Positions 43,238 to 50,973 of a stretch of DNA of 50,973 nucleotides are shown piece after piece. The number at the start of each line of letters is the position of its first letter. The stretch's first letter is position 1. The stretch lies in the NCBI GenBank assembly GCA_037447655.1, contig JBBHKE010000368.1, positions 1 to 50,973 of the forward strand. Reading direction: 5' to 3'. The translations under genes were made by a program, and so were the position numbers. The DNA comes from Zygnema cylindricum. Its lineage: Eukaryota; Streptophyta; Zygnematophyceae; Zygnematales; Zygnemataceae. The notes under the pieces were generated by a model, which saw only the letters and a list, made by a program, of their open reading frames with translations, did not search any database and was not told where the DNA came from.

Positions 43238-44958
43238 GGGTATGTCCCTATGTGCATAAGTAAGGGCTTTTTTCTGTCGTTTTCTTGTAAAACTTGGCAC
43301 TTTACTGCCTAAGTTGCAACCGTACAAAGGAATCGCAAATTTATAGCGTATAATTTGCGTCATCCTCGAACTTAAGATGTTTGAAAATTTGTCGTCTTGT
43401 GTTTTTCGACCAACTTCCATTTTAAAAAATGTCATTGTCAAACCATGTTTAAAACACATGTGCGATGTGTTTTAAATCTAGGTGTTTTTGATAAGCAAAT
43501 AGGAACATGTATTTGCACGTGCCGTAATTTTCAAAAATTTTCATACGATTTGCAATGACAAAGAAAAGTACAAAAATTGTTATATTTAGTCCCCTTGCTT
43601 CCAATTCTACAAAGAAAAGTTGTTTGGTTTTGTCCGTTTTCGTTCAATACATAGTTTTTTTTTTTGCACGGTTCTCGAAATTCCGATGCTTTTTCATGTC
43701 TACCAGACTGGAGACGCGAAGGCAAAGCTCATCTTCTTCAACTGTGAAACGGCACAGGTTGGAATGCGATACGTCTGCAATGTCACGGTAATACATGTGA
43801 TGTCATAAGCAGTTCCAAAAAATATCGTGCGCAACACAGATTGTAGATGTTGACAAACGTTACAGGTAATTTCTACGTTTACAATTATCACAAACGTAAG
43901 TTACAATTTTGTTCTTAGGGAATGTCCCCATGTTATCGGTACTTTGATAAAGTATTTTGGACTTTAGTGAAGATTCTTTGAACTACTTTGAAGAGCGTCT
44001 TTATGTGCGAAAATGCAATTGGAACTTTGAAATGTGACGGTTGTAGACGTAGGTATTACCTATAACGATTGAAGCGGACTACAAAACTTCTGACGATTAG
44101 TGACTCCAATAAAAACCACGACAGCGGTAGACGTCTACATTTTTGTGAAATTGTAGATGTTTAGGGTTTGGTGACATTGTGACGTCATGCTCACTTGTGA
44201 CAATGTCGACGTCACTGGTTCAATTACTTTCCTCCATGGTTTCTTGATTTCATTTTTTTCTACTTTTCTCACTCGATTTGCCATTAAAAAATAATCTGAA
44301 AATTGTCCTAAATATTTTTTTTTAAAATATCTTTCATTTTATACCAATATTATCGTGTCTCATTCTAAATAGTGTGAGATAAAAGCGATAGTGTGAGAGG
44401 GAGATAGGAGAGGCGACGACGACGCGAAATATTACAAATGACCCCATGAACGAAAGTGGATGTCCGAGACCCTTGCAATTTTTTTTTTCCGTACATGCGA
44501 GTGACGGGGATGGAGAAAAATAGTGAGGACACTCCCTTGTCCTAAAATTTTCCCACTCTTGTGGCGCTTGCGTGGGTCATTATTTATTCGCTGTTTGGGC
44601 GGTACTAATTAAAATCACCCCCTCGTGGTGATTTTGGATGAATTTTTTTTTTGGGCTAGATTCTTTTGCCCTGTGGTCGAAAAGGGGAAAACGCCAAAAT
44701 GCGTTCACATGATGACAAACACGCCCTACATCCAAAGTATGAATAAACGTTCACTCTACTTTGTAACAATGATTTTCTTGTACGGTTAATTTTTTTGTCA
44801 AAGTTCCCTAAATTTTAGGGCAAAAAGAGCGAGAAAAGTAAATACTAACACATGGGGAAATACCCTTACACAAAGTGACACTTGAAAACCGAGTCCGAAG
44901 GATCCGCGCTAAAATACAAAGTAAGTTCGCTAAGTTAAAAGTACATGGGGACATACCC
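43238..44958 (+). mobile_element. PIF-like MITE, type A (middle of the nest)
   Basis: GGGTATGTCCCTATGTGC at the left, the inverse gtacatggggacataccc at the right, flanked by TTA (43235-43237 and 44959-44961). About 770 bp once the nested type B element is removed. Aligns in reverse with 25441-26222. No transposase. Confidence 0.85.
43918..44865 (-). mobile_element. PIF-like MITE, type B, copy 3 (innermost, 948 bp)
   Basis: GGGAATGTCCCCATGT to acatggggaaataccc, flanked by TTA (43915-43917 and 44866-44868). In reverse orientation it matches copies 1 and 2, including the ggggacttttcaaagta-like end, the TGACGTCA region (44180-44187 and gacgtcac at 44208-44215) and the ccactctt...acgcaagcg stretch. 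Being inside the type A copy, it is the latest of the three insertions. Confidence 0.85.
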
Positions 44959-45140
44959 TTAGTGTTAATATTTTTTTCGCCACTTAAATCATCTTTTCTC
45001 CGTACACAGTTGTCCGATTTTCAATTTAAGATAGCTAATCAAAAGTTAAGAATTGTAATTTTGAATCGCAACCGTCAGATTCACAATCGGACATGTGTGT
45101 ACGGAGATAATATGTTTTAAAAGAAGAAAATAATAGTCGC

Positions 45141-45599
45141 AAGCGACCCGGTGCTTTGCCCTTTAGTTGCCAAGGGCTTTTTGTTTTCGTACAGTACCAT
45201 GTATAAAGCGGTATTACTGTACCTATTATGTACGAACATCTTACTTGACGCCAACACTGAAATTACGGTATTGTACGGATATTGAAAACACGACAATGTG
45301 GCGTGATGTGAAGGGATTGCACGCGGAAAAATTAAAAGTACAATACTGTACGTTACTATACCGGTATTGATAACACGATATTTTGGCGTGACGTCGAATT
45401 GTCTGGCCGTTTATCATACCATTACTACCACGCGAAATAAAACAAATAGGATTGTACCACGTGTTTTTTTTCATTACATCAAAATTGGAACATGACAAGG
45501 CCAATCAAAACTCAAAACACTCAACGGCTCAATATCTTACATAAAAAACAGTGACGATCAATTATCGTTGTCACCAGAGATGAGTGCGACCAGAATGCT
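45141..45599. other. Unassigned DNA with a direct repeat
   Basis: Words of the form attga(a/t)aacacgacaa...tggcgtga occur at about 45282-45307 and 45366-45392, an imperfect direct repeat 83-84 bp apart, within GTAC-rich sequence. No gene recognised. Confidence 0.4.
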
Positions 45600-45921
45600 T
45601 TTCCCTTTTCTCAAACCCCTCTTTTCTCATTTCGGTGTCAAGTTTGATGTTCCAACACCTAGGACTTTGTTTTAGACCGTATATAGATTTGCGTAGTTTA
45701 CACACTATGTGTTCTTTTCCTGGTTCTATCATGCCCTCTGGTTGTTCCATGTAGACTTCTTCCTCTAAATCCCCATTCATACATGCAGTTTTGATATCTA
45801 ATCGATGCATCTGAATTCCCTCTTTTGCCCCTAAGGCAATTAAACTTCTGAGACTATTAAACTTCACTACTGGTGAGAAAGTCTGAGTGTAATCAACCCC
45901 CTCTTCTTGTGAATACCCTTT
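45600..45921 (-). pseudogene. Copia-3 reverse transcriptase, second part
   Basis: Resumes the RT frame after the insertion: GYSQEEGVDYTQTFSPVVKF, then MHRLDIKTACMNGDLEEEVY, and SIYGLKQSPRCW. It stops matching just after EMRKEGFEK near 45600, so the YVDD motif, RNase H and 3' LTR are absent. These are hallmark Ty1/copia RT blocks without stops. Confidence 0.85.
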
Positions 45922-47097
45922 TGAAACTCTGAGACCTCCATTGGCCCTCAGAGTATGCAGATCCAAAAGAAGCAAATCTAGATAGTGCCGACTCCAACTT
46001 GATATAAACCCAAATGACTGACCCCTTGACAGTCAAAACCCCAATATAGATTCACCCCTGTGAAATAACAGTTTCTGTGTGCTCAGTTCCACCACAGAAT
46101 GCAAAGTTAGAATATGAGATTTGGACACATTCACCCACTTTGACTTTCCCTTAGAAATACAGCCACCCTGGCAGACAAAAACTCTGACCGACTACACCCC
46201 TGTGTAGCCTGGACTCCCCTGAGTCCGGAGCAAAAAGAATCACTGTAAATGGTCAAGTAAATTGATAGTTATGGCTGCCCAAAGTTTGCCATTTATACAG
46301 GGTGCTCTCTGGGAGAGGCAGCTGCCTACCCAAAATTTTCTAAGTCCTATTCCCTCTCTAAAACTCTATCTACTGAAGTACGGCACCAATCAAATTACTA
46401 TGTCGTACAGAAAAGTACAGGTGCCGGTGTACTTTCTGTACGGCCATTGTACGACATGGCCAAAATGTCGACACGTGTCAAATCAGGATTAGTTCCTGTA
46501 ATCTCCGGAATTCTTGTAATCCAATGTTATTACGCCACGTGTTATCTGACGTGGCAAAGACCGTAAAAGGCCAAAAGTACATTTCCGTGATCGCGGCGCC
46601 TATCGCGGTCGTCCGATCAAAACCGGCTATAATCCTAGCCGCTGAAATTCGTCGCGCGGTATTCGTTTCGCTATCGAAACAAATGCGCGGTATCCGTTCT
46701 GTCCATATACCGTACTTCGTACTGAATCAAACTGTATCTATGTACAAAGTATCTATAAGCCGTTAAACGGATTTATCTACATATAAAGATTTATATATTT
46801 ATCAAACCCTATATATCGTAATATCATTCCTAGACTTAACGGCTAGAGCTAACGGCTAATGTCGGTTGACCGACGGCAGGTACCAGGATCAATTCCTGCG
46901 TCCGACAACTAACTTTTGGTAAGTCTACCTAATTCACCCCCTGTCTTCTCTAGAGAGCCTAGGCAGCCATGGCTCTAGCTCCCTATCCAGCCTTCAGTGA
47001 CTACAACAAGTGTGGGGGCTTGGATAGGGGAGTTAGAGGCAGACCGCCTCAGCTCTTTTTCTATCCTAATACAGACCTAGAAAATACTCAAATATCA
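45922..47097 (+). mobile_element. 1.18-kb LTR-like insertion inside copia-3
   Basis: Splits the RT codons for AKG|YSQ. Begins TGAAAC and ends ATATCA. Flanked by ATACCCTTT (45913-45921) and ATACCTTT (47098-47105). If only CCTTT is the target duplication, the right end shifts by three bases. The TG...CA ends and a TATA-like ccctatatat near 46805 suggest a solo LTR read on the plus strand. Its right third matches 21285-21600, including the stem-loop at 46971-47040. The class is not certain because an 8-9 bp duplication would be unusual for an LTR. Confidence 0.6.
46971..47040 (+). other. Stem-loop conserved in two LTR-like repeats
   Basis: Arms 46971-46992 (ggctctagctccctatccag) and 47017-47040 (inverse, ggataggggagttagaggc) pair with few mismatches around a loop of about 24 bases. 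The second family member (21504-21525 with 21550-21572) retains the outer pairing. An ATG (46969) overlaps the left arm in both. Confidence 0.55.
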
Positions 47098-49480
47098 ATA
47101 CCTTTAGCAACCAACCTCACTTTAAATCTTTCCATTGATCCATCTGACTTCCTGTTAATCTGAAAGACCCATTTACACCCCACAATATTTTTCTCTATTG
47201 GGCGTTTTACTAAGGTCCAAGTTTTATTTTTGATCACTGAGTCATATTCTAATTCTATAGCCTCTTTCCATTTCTGAGAATTAGAACTTTCCAAAGCTTC
47301 ATGAAAGGTTTGCGGTTCCCTATCTGCCGCCATAAAAAAATAAGCTAAACCCACATCTCCCGTTTCTTCAATAAGCTCTTTTGGTTTAGCACGTATCTGA
47401 TTAGATACTCTTTGAGGAGTTACCTTCAATCTCGATTGTTGAATCGAATTTGGAGAGGTTGTGATTTGTAAAGGTGGTGGTGCCGATAACTTCTCCACTG
47501 GTAAGATTGAAAGGTTGATGTTCCTCCGCGGATGACGGAAGTCTGAACTGGAATGGAAATTAGCGTCGATGACGAAAGCTCCACTTCATGTTCTCTGCTT
47601 GGAGTACCTGGTGTTTGTGGAGACCCACTTTCTAATTCTTCTTGATTGTAAAAGGGAACAGTGATAGTCTCTGGTTCTTCATAATAAGGGTCAAAACTAT
47701 CTGTCACATATGAATTACATTCCTTCCCTTCAACTATAATCACATCTCGGCTAACATGAACTTTCTTTGTACATGGGTCATAAATTTTGTAAGCTTTAGT
47801 ATTAATGTCATAACCTACTAAGACACCAATCCAACTTTTTTTGTCAAATTTATATCTATTCTGTGCTGGGATGTGAACAAAGATTTTGCTTCCAAAAACT
47901 CTAAAATGTTTAACATTTGGTTTAAAGCCTGACCAAGCTTGTTCAGGTGTAATATCTTTCAGAGAAGTACTTGGAGAACGGTTTTTCAAGTTAATTGCAG
48001 TAAGGATAACTTCAGCCTATAGGTTTTGACTTAGTTTTGCACTATGTACTAATCAACGTGCAATTTCAACCAAAGTTGGTTAAGTCTCTCTGATACTCCG
48101 TTTTGCTGCGGACTATAAGCTACTATGAATTCTTGTTGTATCCCCTAAATTTTGCAGTTTTCCTTAAAAACATTGGAGGCATATTCCCCCCTATTATTAA
48201 TCCTCAAAATCTGGATCCGTTCTCTTGCCTGGTTTTCTACCATGGTTTTAAACTCTCTGAATTTCTCAAGGGCTTCACTCTTAGATTTCATAAACTACAC
48301 CCATAATTTTTAAATGCACTCATTCGTAAACGTGATGAAAAGTTTAGAACCTCTAGGACTTAAGGGGTGAGGACCGCTCAAGTCAGAATGAATAAGCTCC
48401 CGCTTCCTTCTATGATTAGGTTCATTATCTTTATAAAAAAGTAGCCTTTTTTGCTTGCCTTGAGCACATCCTTCACACACCTTAAGGTTGTCTTTGGCGT
48501 TGACTTCCTCAAGTCCTCGCACCATCTTCTTTTCGATGAGTGGTTTGAGATTCAGCTCTCCTAGATGACCAAATTGTTGATGCCATAGCTCAAAAAAGTC
48601 TCTGCTTCTTTGCTAAAATTCATCTGTGCATCTTCATCATCCAAACTTAGAGCGTAAAGATTCTTTTCTTGATATCCAAAAGCGATTAGCTTCCCCTTAC
48701 TTCCGATTTCACACCTTTCATTTTTCTTTTTCTCAAATTTCACTTTTAGTCCACCCCTTCTTGCATGAATAACACTGAAAAGGTTATGCTTTAAACTTGG
48801 TAAGTATAAAACTTATTTTAGATGCCCTTCATGGCTACTAGTATCACAATATAGTTGTAATTTGATCTCGCCTATTACACTGGTCTCTAAAATCTTATCA
48901 TCTTCCAGTACAATTTGTCGAGGACTCTTTAATGCTGTGAGTGAAAAAAAGATGGACTTGTCATTACCTATATGATGAGACGCTCCAAAATCTATAATCC
49001 ATTGAATTTTTTGACCATTTGACCATGTGAGGAAAAGTTTAGTCTCATCTTGAATGGTCATGGCAAATGATGGTTTGTTCTGTCTGTTTTTGTCTTTACT
49101 ACAACAAACTGAAGACTTATGACGTGGTTTTCCACAACTGTAACAATTTTTTTTTCTTAAAGTTTTCAGTTTCTTTCTTTTTGAATCTACGGTCAGCATT
49201 CTGATGATTGGTTTTTCCACATATAGCTTGGTTTTTCCACATATAGCACAAGCAATTACTGATGATTGGTTTTTCCACATATAGCACATGTAGCTACTCA
49301 CTCAGTGCATGCCTTTGGCATAAAGAGTTGCTTCTAACTCTTTTTCCTCCTTTCTTTTCATTTCAACTTCTTCTTAAATGAAATGCTGACATACTGCATC
49401 AAAGTCTACAGTAGGTTGACTTTTCAAAGTTGTGATCATCATAGCTTACTGTGATGGTAATGACCTAAACAGTGTGAGGA
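47098..49480 (-). pseudogene. Copia-3 Gag, protease, integrase and RT N-terminus (broken)
   Basis: Ty1/copia polyprotein remnant, in order from the right. A Gag C-terminal part (49480-49330) includes TLKSQPTVDFDAVCQHF and is cut by the polypyrimidine tract. The knuckle CYSCGKPRHKSSVC is near 49150-49105. The protease has WIIDFGASHHIGND, with Phe replacing the Ser of DSGAS, near 49000. The pre-integrase part has VCEGCAQGKQKRLLFY (48480-48420). The integrase core is largely unreadable between 48310 and 47990, and its C-terminal part HFRVFGSKIFVHIP and GVLVGYDINTKAY (47989-47700) is clear. RT starts EAIELEYDSVIKNKTWTLV and ends at RLVAKG, where the insertion begins. No LTR found for this element. 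Confidence 0.82.
49195..49295 (-). repeat. Short triplication in copia-3 Gag
   Basis: The 20-base word ttggtttttccacatatagc occurs three times (near 49209, 49229 and 49267), two of them in longer copies beginning ctgatga. On the coding strand each copy would encode a CxIxGKTN-like piece of a zinc knuckle. Confidence 0.75.
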
Positions 49481-49484
49481 TCAA

Positions 49485-49745
49485 ATCTTCCCCTCTCCCT
49501 TTTCCCCTCCTTCTCCCTCTCCTATTCCCCACTCTCCCTCTCCCTATTCGCTGTCTCCCTCTCCACTCCTCGCCACACCCTCCCTCTACCTCTCTCTCTT
49601 CCTTTGCATTTCACTCTCGCTCTCCCTCTTCCTACTTTTGTCCCCCTCCCTCGCCCCTTCCCTCTACCTCCCCTTCGCACTCTTCCCCTCCCTCTTCCTC
49701 TTCATCTCTTCGCCCTCTCCCTCTACCTCTCCCACTCCCCCATCT
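49485..49745. repeat. Polypyrimidine tract
   Basis: About 260 bp almost wholly C and T on the plus strand, built from ctccctctcc and cccctcc words. It cuts the copia-3 gag frame. Complementary in composition to the GA-rich tract at 21925-22110. Confidence 0.9.
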
Positions 49746-50011
49746 GTTAGGTTTTACAATGTTGGAATCTAGGTTTACCTGATGCTTGTTCGTTTTTAAG
49801 TGTGGATTACATTTGGTCTCGCGTCACTTCGGGTACTTAATTTGGTTTCATTTAGAACTCTGTGCGTCTGTTCGCAGATTCGATTTTGTTTCAAATAGTT
49901 TGATGTAGTATTTCGTGCGTGTACTTTTTATACGTACATGATGAGATTTAATTTTGTTAAAGTTCTAGTACGTTACGTCGAGAAGTTTTGTTTAGTGCAT
50001 TGTACGTCTAG
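49746..50011. other. Unassigned spacer
   Basis: Between the polypyrimidine tract and the LTR. No coding or repeat signal that I can name. Confidence 0.4.
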
Positions 50012-50528
50012 TGTTGTAAAAGGGACAAAATGCCACAGTGCACAGCGGAAGATACCCAGGACCTCCTCGTAGCAACAACAAGTTCACACCACAAAGATAA
50101 GTAAAGAGTAGCACTTTATTACTCGAAGAAGATTACAACATCCAGCGCTCGCTGCGAAGGTCTACTCGAAGAGTCTATCATTAACTAAGACTGCCCGACT
50201 ATTTAAACTCACTAGCTGCTAGTCACTCTTTTACTGTACAGGTGCACACGTGGACCTTCAAGGTCTTCCTAGATCAATCTGAAGACATCCTTCTAGAACT
50301 ATACAATTTAAACTTCCTTCCGCAGCGTTGCTATACTGCTACGCTGCGTTGCTATATTGCGCTCCTATACTACGCTGCTATGCTGCTACGCTATTTAGTT
50401 GCTACGCCGCTAAGTTGCTACGCTGCTATGTTGCGCTGGTCTGGAATCGCAGCTGCGCTGCTCTGACACCGCAACTGTAGTTGCCTAGTTACTAGCTACT
50501 AAGTACTCAACTCTGTAACCCTGTTACA
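50012..50528 (-). repeat. LTR of a further retrotransposon (517 bp), probable 3' LTR
   Basis: On the minus strand it begins TGTAACAGGG (50528) and ends TTTTACAACA (50012). It has a TATA-like GTTTAAATAG (near 50205) and an AATAAAG polyadenylation word (near 50115) in the proper order. A purine-rich GTGGGAGGCAC (50539-50529) precedes it, as a polypurine tract would, so the internal region would lie to the right, beyond the window. Contains a gcagctgcg word and a tacgctgctatg minisatellite (50325-50475), recalling the copia-1 LTR. Confidence 0.65.
50325..50475. repeat. Minisatellite (tacgctgctatg units) in the 50-kb LTR
   Basis: About ten irregular repeats of gctacgctgc and ttgctatactgc, ending in gcagctgcgctgctctg. 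Similar wording to the copia-1 LTR array. Confidence 0.7.
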
Positions 50529-50648
50529 GTGCCTCCCACTAGGGTTTCAGTGTCCCGGTGAACCTTACTGACTTAGGGAAACTGCAATTGCCGGACTATG
50601 TTGTACGTCTCTTCACGGTACTCTTCGAATTCCTGTTGCAGGGTGTAG

Positions 50649-50972
50649 AGTTGGTTTTGGAGCTACTCACATCGGGTCTCCAGCAGCGCAATACGATGGT
50701 CCGCCGCTGCCAATCGTTTCACGAAGCGCTTCTTTTGGAATCCAGCAGAGTGGCTTGAAGAGTGGCGTACGGGAAAGCCTGGGGATCCTATCTTTATCCC
50801 CGCAAATGTACCGCCCCACTCGGCCTGGAATTTTATGAGGACAAAGGACCTCGGGAACAACCACAAGGGTTATGTGCAGCTAAACCCTCATGCCCTGTCG
50901 TTTGTGGAAGTAGTTGAGGCTAACTACCGGTACAAGGTGGATGTTTCCGAGTTGCTTTGCCATTATCACCTG
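50649..50972 (+). CDS. Unassigned open frame, running off the right edge
   Basis: 108 codons without a stop, opened by a TAG at 50646 and still open at the window end. Composition is markedly more GC-rich than the rest. The wording, for example FFWNPAEWLEEWRTGKPGDP and YVQLNPHALSFVEVVEANYR, looks like real protein and more so than the other frames. I recognise no family and saw no clear start or splice acceptor. It sits where the 3' internal end of the minus-strand LTR element would be, on the opposite strand, so it may be an antisense or captured gene, a flanking gene, or a misread of the LTR orientation. Confidence 0.4.
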
Positions 50973-50973
50973 T

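Larger units (their letters stand above)
43220..45140 (+). mobile_element. TA-MITE (outermost of three nested elements)
   Basis: The terminus CACAGTGTATCTCTATTA (43220-43237, after TA at 43218-43219) continues only after the inserted PIF-like element, at 44962 (gtgttaatatttttttcgcc). Joined across the insertion, the left half matches the element at 24040. A partner arm of the internal inverted repeat (gtgtacggagataatatg) lies at about 45097-45114. The right terminus is not clearly placed. Confidence 0.7.

Noticed and set aside
49432-49782. 116-codon Ser/Pro-rich open frame
   Set aside because: It is a translation of the polypyrimidine tract.

Overview
The window looks like plant nuclear DNA: AT-rich, intergenic and dominated by transposable elements. 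The only confidently recognised host gene is at the extreme left edge. It is the first coding exon of KRR1, a ribosome-assembly KH protein, on the minus strand, ending in a GTAAG splice donor. Its wording ([28 protein letters not shown]) reads like a plant KRR1, so I infer a land plant or streptophyte alga; I cannot name the species. I saw no rRNA gene, tRNA gene, CRISPR array or bacterial operon.

Layout. 1-570: KRR1 exon 1 and promoter. 571-3095: nothing recognised. 3102-9322: a complete but decayed Ty1/copia element on the minus strand (copia-1), with both LTRs and a flanking AGGTT(T) duplication. 9407-21274: two Ty3/gypsy elements on the plus strand sharing a middle LTR (LTR-internal-LTR-internal-LTR). 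21285-24035: a truncated LTR-like repeat, GA-rich tracts and unassigned DNA. 24038-31391: a dense field of small DNA transposons, a solo gypsy LTR and a large inverted repeat that runs into a 10-N assembly gap (31392-31401). 32372-40665: a gag-only, apparently non-autonomous copia element (copia-2, minus strand) rearranged into two partial internal regions between its outer LTRs. 40671-43217: mostly unassigned. 43218-45140: three DNA transposons nested inside one another. 45600-49480: a third copia relic (minus strand) split by a 1.2-kb insertion. 49485-50973: a polypyrimidine tract, another LTR and an unassigned open frame running off the right edge.

Two small-transposon families can be defined from the window itself, because interrupted repeats also occur here uninterrupted. 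One (called PIF-like here) has termini resembling GGGTACRTCCCCATGT and 3-bp TAA/TTA target duplications, as in the PIF/Harbinger superfamily. The other (called TA-MITE here) has termini near CACCGCGAATCG and TA duplications. Neither carries a transposase in this window, so both look non-autonomous.

The most interesting system is the copia pair. In both copia-1 and copia-2 the LTR appears to extend to an ACAACA end that lies inside the gag reading frame. The gag start codon is therefore inside the LTR, and the primer-binding site is read through as codons. In copia-2 that site reads GGTTATGGGCCCA, the half-tRNA(iMet) type known from Drosophila copia. Copia-2 lacks pol and instead carries, after its zinc knuckle, an acidic domain with an internal repeat of 60-residue period. 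It may depend on a copia-1-like partner.
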